From: Dehalococcoidia bacterium SM23_28_2 | Lineage (GTDB): Bacteria; Chloroflexota; Dehalococcoidia; SM23-28-2 | Reading direction: 5' to 3' | NCBI GenBank assembly: GCA_001303545.1 | Contig: LJUA01000007.1 | Location: 1-24,782, forward strand | DNA: 24,782 nt | In this document: positions 1 to 7,123 of the stretch, piece by piece | How positions within the stretch are numbered: position 1 is the stretch's first letter | Layout of the letters: the number at the start of each line of letters is the position of its first letter | Position numbers and translations under genes: made by a program | Notes under the pieces: model-generated | Database searches by the model: none | What the model was told of the DNA's origin: nothing | Seen by the model: the letters and a program-made list of their open reading frames with translations, nothing else

Positions 1-72
1 GCAGCTGTACACTCCAGATTGGCAGCCAATGTGCTACCATTGCAGACGAGCTGAGAAAGGAGGTTGGCGCAG

Positions 73-726
73 ATGAAGGTCAAATGGCTGGGACACGCTT
101 GCTTTCTCCTCACCTCCCAGAGTGGACTCAGGATCATAACCGACCCCTACACTCCCGGCGCCTTCGGATTGGAATACGCATCCCCTGCGGAGACGGCCGA
201 CATCGTCACAGTGAGCCATGAACACGCCGACCACAACAACGTAGCGGCCGTGAAAGGAAGTCCTCAGGTCGTGAAGGGCGCCGGCAGCCACGATGCCAAG
301 GGTATCCGGTTCAAGGGCGTGGCCACCGCCCACGACGAGTCGTCGGGCAAGGAGCGCGGATCGAACACGATATTCTGCTTCACCCTGGACGGCATCGACG
401 TCTGCCACCTGGGCGACCTCGGCCACGACCTGCCGGACAAAGCAGCGGCTGAGATCGGCGCTGTGGATGTGCTGCTGGTCCCAGTAGGTGGCAACTTCAC
501 CATAGACGCCACCGTCGCCGGCAACGTCTGCCAGAAACTCGCGCCGAAGGTGGTCATCCCCATGCACTTCAAGAACGAGAGGTGTCCTAACTTCCCCGTC
601 GCCGGAGTGGAGGACTTCACCCGACGGCGCCAGCAGGTGAAGAAGGTCGCCAGCAGCGAGATAGAGATCAGGAAGGAGCAACTCCCCGCTGGCACGGAGA
701 CCATAATCCTGAAACCAGCGCTCTAA
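73..726 (+). CDS. Metallo-beta-lactamase-fold metal-dependent hydrolase (UPF0173-like)
   Basis: A 217-residue protein of the small metallo-beta-lactamase-fold family. The metal-binding motif HEHADH lies at residues 49-54, and later conserved elements are visible: GDLGHDL (probable bridging Asp) and PMHF near the C-terminus. There is no signal peptide, so it is probably cytoplasmic. The length fits the UPF0173 / YtkL-like group of putative hydrolases, whose substrates are mostly unknown. I chose ATG at 73 because AAAGGAGG at 56-63 is 9 nt upstream; an in-frame TTG at 64 abuts that site and cannot use it. The gene converges on the ABC permease gene and the two overlap by 4 nt at their stop codons. 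The fold call is firm; the substrate is unknown. Confidence 0.9.
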   Translation: MKVKWLGHACFLLTSQSGLRIITDPYTPGAFGLEYASPAETADIVTVSHEHADHNNVAAVKGSPQVVKGAGSHDAKGIRFKGVATAHDESSGKERGSNTIFCFTLDGIDVCHLGDLGHDLPDKAAAEIGAVDVLLVPVGGNFTIDATVAGNVCQKLAPKVVIPMHFKNERCPNFPVAGVEDFTRRRQQVKKVASSEIEIRKEQLPAGTETIILKPAL

Positions 727-3095
727 GCAAGGACCTTGGTGGCCTCCGCCAGATCCATGCGATTGGCATGCCAGATAGAGGGTATTGTTGACACCAGGGT
801 AGCCACAATGATCACAGCGACGATCATGGCGTAGGTCACTGTGCGCATGTGGAACCACATGGTGAAGAACTCGGAACTCCAGGTCTGGATCAGGTAGGAC
901 GAAGCGATCGTCCCCAGGGCGAGCCCGGGCAGGATGGCCAGCAGACTGAATGTCAGGCCTTCCGCCGTTAGCATCAGAGCGACCAGCGGCCCGCCTGCTC
1001 CCAGCGTGCGCATGGTGGCCGTCTCCCGCTCCCGTTCCAGCACGTTCACCGTCATCGTGTTGAAGACGATGGCGCCCGCCATTATCATGCAGAACGCCAC
1101 GATGAAGGCGGCCATCACGTTGAATAGAGCCATCATCTCCATCCAGTCGTCCCTGATCTCCTCCTTGATCTGCGCCCCTTGAACGCCCGTCAAGCTATAG
1201 AGAGCCGCCTGAACCTCGGTGTTCGCGGAGGGAGAGGTCGTTTCCAGCCAGACGGCATTGAAGCCGTTGGGCAGCCCGAGGTCATCCTTGGTGGCCAGGG
1301 ATACGTAGCCCAGTCCGCCGGCGAACTCCTTGCTGACGCCGCTCACCGCCAGCGATGTGGTTCCAGCCTCTGTTGCTATGTCGACGCTATCGCCGACGCT
1401 GACATCCAGCTTGTCGGCGACGCCCTGGGTCAGGATGATCCCTCCCCCAGCGAGCGCTTCCTCCGCCGTCTTCCCCCCACCGAGGTCGAATCCGTGCAGC
1501 CGCGTATCCTCTGGCACGGCCACCAGCTCCAGGTTCGTCCGCTTCGAGCCCGCCAACAGCTCGGCGGGCGTCAGATAGATCGGCTCGGCCCGGCGGACAC
1601 CCTCCAGGCCGTCGATCTCGGCCAACGTCTGGTCATCCTGCGGATTCCAGAAGGTTGCCGCTACATCCCACCTGTCCGTCTTCTCGAACTGGAAGTCCAT
1701 GATGAAGTCCATGCTATCGAAGGAGGAAAGGCCCACGACCAGCAAGACCGCCGCCAGGGCGATGGCACCCACCGTGTACAGACTGCGTATCGGGCTGCGC
1801 CAGATGTTGCGCACCGACAACCTCACCAGCAGCGGCGGCCGCCGTCCAAGGCCGAATACCCGCTCGACGAAGGGCACCGAACCCTTGGCCAGGGGCACCT
1901 CCGGCGATGGACGCATCGCCGGCGCGGGCAGCATGCGGCTGGCCGTCCATGCGGGCACCGCCGCCGCTATCAACGCCACCCCCAGGCTCATGACCACGCC
2001 GACCACGATGGGCATGAGTTGGAACTCATGGGCGATGAGAGGGATGGCCAGGACATCGGCGTACAGGTCGGTGATCAGATACGACAGCCCGTAGCCTGCC
2101 GCCACGCCAACGCTGCCACCCACCACGCCAATGACCACGGCAAACAGAAGATAATGCAGGACGATGGAACCCCTGCCGTAGCCGATGCCCCTGAACAGCC
2201 CGATGAGCGTTCTCTGCGCCCGCACCAGACGGCTCATGGCGATGTAGGTGGCGAAGGCGGCGATCACCAGCACCAGCGCGGGGAGCAGGATAGCGAAATC
2301 GCGGGCACCCTCCAGGTCGAGCTCGGTGGCGGCCTTGCTCGGCTGGTCCTCCTGGCGCACCGTCTGCTGCACGCCGTACGGCTCCAGCAGTTGGCTCACG
2401 GCGGCGATGGTGTCCTCGCGCTGGCCTTGGCTCTCCACCAGGACGGTGACCTCGTTTACCTGACCTTCCATCCCGAACAGCTCCTGCAGGTAGCCGTTGG
2501 GCACAAAGAACACACCGAACCGGCGAGGGCTGGGCAGCAAGTCCTGCTTGCTCTCCGCCATCAGCAGGTATTCCGGACTGGCGACCGTCCCCACGATAGT
2601 GAGCGTCTGCAGGCCACGAGGGGTAAATACCTGGAGGGTGTCGCCGCTCTCGTAGTCGTAGAAATCGGCGAACTTCTCCAGCGGCAGGACTTTGTTGCTC
2701 TCGTCCGGCTGGAAGTAGCGGCCGGACTCCACGATCACGTCGTTGACCGCGGGATGCCGATCCGTCGGCAGGCCGATCAGGCGAGCTTGGACGAGGCGAT
2801 CCTCGTCTACCGGAAGGCCGGTATCCATCACCACCCGACCCTCCGCCGCCTTCACGTTCGTCAGTTGGCGCACTTCGTCCACCGCCGACTCCGGCGCCTC
2901 TTTGACCTTCACGCTGAAGTCGGCGAAATGGGTCGCCTCGTACGTACGATCGTAAGAACGGCCAATATTGAGAAACGCCACCGTCATCGAGGCGAAGATA
3001 GTGATGCCCAGGGCGATGATGATGGCCAGCGCCCCGAACTGAAAGCGCCGAGCCATTATGTCACGCAGAACGAGCAGGTGGATCTTGCGGTTCAT
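723..3095 (-). CDS. MacB/FtsX-type ABC transporter permease, duplicated domain form
   Basis: A 790-residue membrane protein built as a tandem duplication. An N-terminal transmembrane helix (about residues 17-45) is followed by an extracytoplasmic MacB_PCD-like domain (about 45-250) and FtsX-type helices (about 270-400). A second helix/periplasmic/FtsX set runs from about 430 to 785. This two-repeat layout is that of single-gene permeases paired with LolD/MacB-type ATPases, which move lipids, lipoproteins, peptides or drugs outward, or act as mechanotransmitters rather than as classical pumps. The ATPase gene lies 30 nt upstream on the same strand, so the two form an operon. Its stop codon overlaps that of the convergent MBL gene by 4 nt. 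The substrate cannot be read from the sequence. Confidence 0.92.
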   Translation of the reverse strand: MNRKIHLLVLRDIMARRFQFGALAIIIALGITIFASMTVAFLNIGRSYDRTYEATHFADFSVKVKEAPESAVDEVRQLTNVKAAEGRVVMDTGLPVDEDRLVQARLIGLPTDRHPAVNDVIVESGRYFQPDESNKVLPLEKFADFYDYESGDTLQVFTPRGLQTLTIVGTVASPEYLLMAESKQDLLPSPRRFGVFFVPNGYLQELFGMEGQVNEVTVLVESQGQREDTIAAVSQLLEPYGVQQTVRQEDQPSKAATELDLEGARDFAILLPALVLVIAAFATYIAMSRLVRAQRTLIGLFRGIGYGRGSIVLHYLLFAVVIGVVGGSVGVAAGYGLSYLITDLYADVLAIPLIAHEFQLMPIVVGVVMSLGVALIAAAVPAWTASRMLPAPAMRPSPEVPLAKGSVPFVERVFGLGRRPPLLVRLSVRNIWRSPIRSLYTVGAIALAAVLLVVGLSSFDSMDFIMDFQFEKTDRWDVAATFWNPQDDQTLAEIDGLEGVRRAEPIYLTPAELLAGSKRTNLELVAVPEDTRLHGFDLGGGKTAEEALAGGGIILTQGVADKLDVSVGDSVDIATEAGTTSLAVSGVSKEFAGGLGYVSLATKDDLGLPNGFNAVWLETTSPSANTEVQAALYSLTGVQGAQIKEEIRDDWMEMMALFNVMAAFIVAFCMIMAGAIVFNTMTVNVLERERETATMRTLGAGGPLVALMLTAEGLTFSLLAILPGLALGTIASSYLIQTWSSEFFTMWFHMRTVTYAMIVAVIIVATLVSTIPSIWHANRMDLAEATKVLA

Positions 3096-3125
3096 CGTCC
3101 GCTGTTGCCTCCGCCGACCCTCCCC

Positions 3126-3896
3126 CTACCACTCGATCTCGGACGCCGCCAGCGGACTGGCGTTAGCCTCGTCAGACTGAACGCGCCCGTCGCGCAGGCG
3201 AACCACCCGCGTGCCAAGACCGGCGATAGCCGTGTTGTGGGTAACCAGAACGCAGGTCTTGCCCTGCTCGCCGGTCAGTTTCTGGAGGAGCGCCAAGATC
3301 TGCTGGCCGGTGCGGAAGTCCAGATTACCCGTCGGCTCATCACAAAGGAGGATGTCCGGGTCCTTGGCCATCGCTCGGGCGATGGCCACCCGCTGCTGCT
3401 CGCCGCCGGACAGCCCGCTGGGGAAGTTGTCAGCCCTCTCTTCGAGGCCCACCAGCGTGAGCAGCTCAAGCGCTCGATCCTCCACCTGGCGGGAATCGCG
3501 AAAGACCAGCTCGGCCGCGAACTCCACATTCTCACGCGCGGTGAGGGTGGGTATCAGGTTGAAGAACTGGAAGACGAAGCCAATGTGGTCGCGGCGAAAC
3601 CGCCCCAGATCGCCGTCGGAAAGGGCGACGATGTCCGTGCCGCCGTAGCGGATCGCGCCAGCGGTAGGCCGATCGAGGCCGCCCAGCAGGTTGAGGAGGG
3701 TCGTCTTGCCCGAACCGCTGGGGCCGAGCACCACCACCAGCTCCCCCCCTCGAAAGGCGAGGCTCACACCGTCCAGGGCACGGACCTGCACCCGCCCTAT
3801 CTCGTACACCCTGCTCACGCTCCGCAGGTCCAGCAGGAGAGATGCTGCCGACTCCACCGTTCCCCTCTTCTGAGCGGCCCGCGTCTTGTCTGTCAT
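3126..3896 (-). CDS. ABC transporter ATP-binding protein, LolD/MacB family
   Basis: A 256-residue ATPase with every hallmark of the MacB/LolD/FtsE class: Walker A GPSGSGKTT (58-66), a Q-loop in FVFQFFNLIPTLTA, signature LSGGEQQR, Walker B LLCDEPTGNLD and an H-loop VTHN. The PTGNLD form is typical of exporters with FtsX-type permeases, which agrees with the downstream permease gene 30 nt away. I chose ATG at 3896 because GAGGAGG (3904-3910) lies 7 nt upstream; an in-frame TTG at 3902 abuts that site. A perfect 6+6 inverted repeat lies just upstream at 3913-3926 and may be an operator. Function as an ATPase is certain by motif; the transported substrate is unknown. Confidence 0.95.
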   Translation of the reverse strand: MTDKTRAAQKRGTVESAASLLLDLRSVSRVYEIGRVQVRALDGVSLAFRGGELVVVLGPSGSGKTTLLNLLGGLDRPTAGAIRYGGTDIVALSDGDLGRFRRDHIGFVFQFFNLIPTLTARENVEFAAELVFRDSRQVEDRALELLTLVGLEERADNFPSGLSGGEQQRVAIARAMAKDPDILLCDEPTGNLDFRTGQQILALLQKLTGEQGKTCVLVTHNTAIAGLGTRVVRLRDGRVQSDEANASPLAASEIEW

Positions 3897-3912
3897 CAGC
3901 AAACCTCCTCAT

Positions 3913-3926
3913 GAGTAACCTTACTC
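3913..3926. promoter_or_regulatory. Operator-like dyad GAGTAA-CC-TTACTC
   Basis: Perfect inverted repeat with 6-bp arms and a 2-bp centre, directly upstream of the ribosome binding site of the ABC ATPase gene. The short centre makes an RNA hairpin less attractive than a dimeric repressor site. I found no convincing -35/-10 pair beside it, and no regulator gene is adjacent. Confidence 0.35.
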
Positions 3927-4076
3927 GGCGAGCAGGGCCTGCTGCAACGGGCGCTCGAGGAGAGAGACTAGAGACGTAGTGAACCTAAGAACGCTTATGG
4001 CGCAAGGCGGGCTGTAGGAGCACAGCCGCTCTTAATCTGGGAGCAGCCCGGAAATCCAGTGCGCAGCCTGGTTCCG

Positions 4077-5225
4077 TCACTCCTTGGTGATGGCGTACAC
4101 TTTGCGGTCGTAGCTGCCGAAGTAGACAACCCCGTCCAGCACCGCCGGCGAAGAGGAAACATTGTCGCCTGTCGCAAACCGCCAGTGCTCCTCACCCGTA
4201 CCGGTGTCCAGAGCATAGACGTTGTTGTCGAAGCTGCCCACGTAGACCACGTCGTCCACCACCGTGGGCGAGGAGATGACGCTATCGCCTGTCACAAAGC
4301 GCCAGCGCTCCTGTCCTGTGACGGCATCAATAGCATACACATTGTTGTCATCGCTGCCGATGTATACCGCTCCATCGGCCACCGCCGGAGAGGAGGAAAC
4401 GCCGTCGCCCGTCTCGAACCGCCAGCGCTCTACACCGGCAGCCGCGTCCAGGGCGTACACGTTGCCGTCGAAGCTGCCCACGTAGACCACCCCGTCCGCT
4501 ACGGCTGGCGAGGAGGCAATGCTATCCCCCGTCTGGAACTCCCAAATGTACTCGCCGGTGGCAGCGTCCAGAGCGTAGACCTTGCCGTCAAAGCCGCCGA
4601 CGTAGACCCTGCCCTCCGCCACCGCTGGGGAGGAATGAAACATAGTATCCGTCTGAAAGCTCCAACGAGTATCGCCCGTATCGCCGTCCAGAGCGTAGAC
4701 GAAGCTATCCGCACTGCCGATGTAGACCACTCCGTCCACTACCGCTGGGGAGGACCAGACATCGTCCCCCATCTGCAGGCACCAGCGCTCCTCACCATTG
4801 GCAGCGTCCACAGCGCAGACATCGCCGGCTACGCTCGCGACGTAGACTGCTCCGTCCGCGACCGCCGCAGAGGGGAAAACCCAGCCGTTCATGCTGAAGC
4901 GCCAGCTCTCTTCACCTGTGGCGGCGTCCAGAGCGTAGACGCTGTTGTCCCAGCTACCGATGTAGACCACTCCATCCACAACTGTCGGGGAGGATTGAAC
5001 GGGCAGGCTCGCACTAAACTGCCAGAGCACCGTCGGCGAGTCCTTAAACCCGGGGCCGGGGTTCACGCCGGTGCGGGCAGGGTTGCCCCGGAACATCGGT
5101 ATGTCCCGAATGACATCCCCATCAGAGTCCGGTGCACCTCCATCATCTCCGCAGCCCACAGCCGCCGCTAGGACGGCCAGCGCCACACCTACAAGCAGGA
5201 TCCTTGCTATTGTCTGTCTGAACAT
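4077..5225 (-). CDS. Secreted PQQ-like beta-propeller repeat lipoprotein
   Basis: A 382-residue protein. Residues 1-25 form a lipoprotein signal peptide with the lipidated Cys at 25 (AVGCGDD), so it should be anchored outside the cytoplasmic membrane. From residue 67 to the end it is eight 40-residue repeats, each with a Trp near its start (W68, 108, 148, 188, 228, 268, 308, 348) and the pattern SSPAV.DG.VYVGS.D..VYALDA.TGEE. This is the PQQ_2 / BamB-like blade, so eight repeats predict a closed eight-bladed propeller. There are no PQQ-dehydrogenase catalytic motifs, so a binding or scaffold role is more likely than catalysis. The ATG has GGAGG 5 nt upstream. A separate promoter candidate lies at 5255-5283. 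The ligand or partner is unknown. Confidence 0.9.
   Translation of the reverse strand: MFRQTIARILLVGVALAVLAAAVGCGDDGGAPDSDGDVIRDIPMFRGNPARTGVNPGPGFKDSPTVLWQFSASLPVQSSPTVVDGVVYIGSWDNSVYALDAATGEESWRFSMNGWVFPSAAVADGAVYVASVAGDVCAVDAANGEERWCLQMGDDVWSSPAVVDGVVYIGSADSFVYALDGDTGDTRWSFQTDTMFHSSPAVAEGRVYVGGFDGKVYALDAATGEYIWEFQTGDSIASSPAVADGVVYVGSFDGNVYALDAAAGVERWRFETGDGVSSSPAVADGAVYIGSDDNNVYAIDAVTGQERWRFVTGDSVISSPTVVDDVVYVGSFDNNVYALDTGTGEEHWRFATGDNVSSSPAVLDGVVYFGSYDRKVYAITKE
4080..5027 (-). repeat. Tandem 120-bp coding repeats (eight propeller blades)
   Basis: Eight consecutive 120-nt units within the propeller gene. Every unit is exactly 40 codons, with no insertions, and several stretches (for example ggcgtagac/gtccagagc blocks) recur almost unchanged at DNA level. 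The even spacing suggests amplification of a single blade. The middle and 3' units (starting near residues 228, 268 and 308) look most alike; the second and third are most diverged. Confidence 0.85.
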
Positions 5226-5254
5226 CTAAACCTCCACGCCTTATCCCGCTCTCA

Positions 5255-5283
5255 ATACTACCCGCGGGCGCACGTGTTCGCAA
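5255..5283 (-). promoter_or_regulatory. Candidate sigma-70-type promoter for the propeller lipoprotein gene
   Basis: On the minus strand, TTGCGA (5278-5283), a 17-nt spacer and TAGTAT (5255-5260) lie upstream of the ATG at 5225. Each hexamer matches the consensus at four of six positions, so this is plausible but not strong. It would separate this gene from the anchored protein gene upstream. Confidence 0.4.
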
Positions 5284-5312
5284 GGGAACGAGTGCTTCCC
5301 ATCCTCTGCGCT

Positions 5313-6026
5313 CTACCTGACCGGGCTGACGCCGAACAGCGCCCTCGCCGAACGAGCCGCCAGAAAGCCGTGGGCATCGGGCGCAGGAGAGCCCACCGCC
5401 TTCACATCCCCCTGGAAGTCCTCGACCCGAGTGACCCAAACCTCGTATATGCCGGACGAGTCGGTGGTCTTAGCGAAGGGGCACAACTGGACGGTAGCCG
5501 CACCGCTAAGGCTATCGATGCCAACAGCGTGGTCCCCCTCACCCGATACGCCCTCGATGGCGCCATCGGCCACCCGAAACTGGCGGAACCTGACGTCATC
5601 GCTGGAAAGTAGGGCTTCGTCGGAGTCGTTGGTCACCTGGAAGAAGTAGTCGCCATCCGGCAGCAGCGGCGAGCTATCCTGTCCGCCCGCCACCAGGTAG
5701 ACATCGCACTTCTCATCGAATATGCCCATCTCCGGCGACTGGCCATCGTGAAGTGCTACCGAAACGCTCCCGGCGATGGCAACGTATGGCGGGACTCCTT
5801 CCTCTTCCGCCGCAGGGCCGCCGCCCAGGCCGCCAACGGTGAAGACCAGCGTCAGGCCCACCGCCACAGCGACGGCTGCGACAGCCGCCGTCGCCCCAGC
5901 GACCCACACTGCTCGCCGCCAGCGGGCTCTCTTGGGCCCTGACGGCTCCCAGGACCAGCTCCAGTCCCGCTCGAGCCCGCTCCTACGGCCTACCGGAACG
6001 CGCCTTTTCTTCCTGAACCACGGCAT
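5313..6026 (-). CDS. Membrane-anchored hypothetical protein with extracytoplasmic domain
   Basis: Not recognised. From the ATG at 6026 the protein has 237 residues. A short basic, Trp-rich cytoplasmic head (RKKRR, DWSWSWE) is followed by one Ala/Val-rich transmembrane helix at about residues 36-64. The remaining ~170 residues are outside the cell: a beta-rich domain with two Cys (in EKCDVYLV and VQLCPFAK) that could form a disulfide, and the phrase LPDGDYFFQVTNDSDEALLS, which resembles surface proteins with Ig- or prealbumin-like folds. Topology predicts N-in, C-out. The frame stays open upstream to 6113, but that extension runs into the region needed by the divergent nitronate monooxygenase gene. 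The start is uncertain because the ribosome binding site is poor. It precedes the propeller lipoprotein gene by 87 nt. Confidence 0.65.
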   Translation of the reverse strand: MPWFRKKRRVPVGRRSGLERDWSWSWEPSGPKRARWRRAVWVAGATAAVAAVAVAVGLTLVFTVGGLGGGPAAEEEGVPPYVAIAGSVSVALHDGQSPEMGIFDEKCDVYLVAGGQDSSPLLPDGDYFFQVTNDSDEALLSSDDVRFRQFRVADGAIEGVSGEGDHAVGIDSLSGAATVQLCPFAKTTDSSGIYEVWVTRVEDFQGDVKAVGSPAPDAHGFLAARSARALFGVSPVR

Positions 6027-6114
6027 ATCAACGAGCGCCCTAGTGTATAGACGCTTGATCGCCCCGATAGCTACTGGCCTTCTGCCGACCGCCCCCTTGC
6101 CAGGCGCCAACACC

Positions 6115-6123
6115 TGTGATAAA
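6115..6123 (+). promoter_or_regulatory. Candidate extended -10 promoter for nitronate monooxygenase gene
   Basis: TGTGATAAA reads as an extended -10 (TGn followed by GATAAA, four of six matches). TTGCCA at 6097-6102 is the nearest -35-like box, but its 15-nt spacing is short. Transcription would start about 20 nt before the ATG at 6152. Confidence 0.3.
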
Positions 6124-6151
6124 CAACGAGCATCGGGAAAGGAGCCGCGCC

Positions 6152-7123
6152 ATGTTTGAAACGAAGATCACCAAGCTCTTCAATATCAAGTATCCCATTA
6201 TCTGCGGTGGCATGTACTGGATCGGCCGCGCCGAGCTGGTAGCGGCGGTGGCCAACGCCGGCGGCCTCGGCTTCATCGTGGGAGCCACCTTCGAGAGTCT
6301 GGACGACTTGCGCGCTGAGATCCGCAAGGCGCGTGACCTCACGGACGGCCCGATAGGGCTCAACATCAACCTGTTCCCCGCCCTCCGTCCCCAGCCCATC
6401 GAGGCCTGGGTAGAGCTCGCCTGCGAGGAGAAGATTCCGGTAGTGGAGACATCCGGTCGCAGCCCGGAGGCGATCGTCGAGCCGCTGCATGCCGGTGGCG
6501 TCAAGATAATGCACAAGGTGCCGGGGGTGAAATACGCCCGCACCGTCGAGCGGCTCGGCTGCGACGCCGTGTGCGTGGTGGGACACGAGTGCGGGGGCCA
6601 TCCGGGCATGGACGAGGTGACCACACTGGTGATGGTGCCAGCCACCGTGGACGCAATGAGCATACCGGTGGTCGCCGCCGGCGGCTTCGCCGACGGTCGC
6701 GGCCTAGTGGCCGCCCTAGCCCTGGGCGCCGACGCCGTTCTCATGGGCACTCGCTTCATGGCCACCAAGGAGTGCCGTGGTCACCCCGCCTGGAAGGAAT
6801 GGCTGGTCAACGCCGCCGAGACGGACACCGCCTACCTCATGAAGTCCATCAAGAACCCATCGCGGGTGATCAAGAACGCCGTGGCGGCGAAGGTGACGGA
6901 GATGGAGGCTCAGGGAGCTACCCTAGAGCAGTTGATCCCCGTCATAGCCGGGCAAGGAGGCGCCGTCTTCGACGACGGCAAGATGGATTCGCAACTGGCC
7001 AGCGCCGGCCAGGCGATCGGCCTCATCCACGATGTGCCCACGGTAAAGGAGCTCATCGACCGAATGGTCGAGGAGGCGATCCAGATCCGCGAGCGCCTGA
7101 ACGCCGCCATCGGCAGCGCCTAA
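6152..7123 (+). CDS. Nitronate monooxygenase / 2-nitropropane dioxygenase family flavoprotein
   Basis: A 323-residue TIM-barrel FMN enzyme. It begins with the family pattern LFNIKYPIICGGM and continues AAVANAGGLGFI (32-42), GHECGGHPG (144-152, which holds the conserved His), AAGGFADGRG (175-184) and GADAVLMGTRF (192-202) of the phosphate-binding region. The family oxidises alkyl nitronates such as propionate-3-nitronate; close relatives include FabK enoyl-ACP reductases, so the exact substrate is open. No fatty-acid synthesis genes are nearby, which slightly favours the monooxygenase reading. I chose ATG at 6152 because AAGGAG (6139-6144) lies 7 nt upstream. Its stop codon overlaps that of the convergent flavoprotein gene by 4 nt. 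Confidence 0.9.
   Translation: MFETKITKLFNIKYPIICGGMYWIGRAELVAAVANAGGLGFIVGATFESLDDLRAEIRKARDLTDGPIGLNINLFPALRPQPIEAWVELACEEKIPVVETSGRSPEAIVEPLHAGGVKIMHKVPGVKYARTVERLGCDAVCVVGHECGGHPGMDEVTTLVMVPATVDAMSIPVVAAGGFADGRGLVAALALGADAVLMGTRFMATKECRGHPAWKEWLVNAAETDTAYLMKSIKNPSRVIKNAVAAKVTEMEAQGATLEQLIPVIAGQGGAVFDDGKMDSQLASAGQAIGLIHDVPTVKELIDRMVEEAIQIRERLNAAIGSA

Noticed and set aside
64..72. TTG start for the MBL-fold gene
   Set aside because: The GGAGG site directly abuts it, leaving no spacing; ATG at 73 has ideal spacing.
1179..3914. A 911-codon open frame on the plus strand
   Set aside because: Fully antisense to the ABC permease and ATPase genes, rich in Arg, His, Gln and Gly with no domain; typical of an antisense frame in GC-rich DNA.
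4010..4027. GGCTGT-AGGAGC-ACAGCC stem downstream of the propeller gene considered as its terminator
   Set aside because: 6-bp stem, about 50 nt after the stop codon and without a T-run on the minus strand.
4080..5027. Regular repeats considered as a CRISPR or non-coding satellite array
   Set aside because: Unit length is exactly 40 codons, in frame, with propeller-blade residues conserved; it is a coding repeat.
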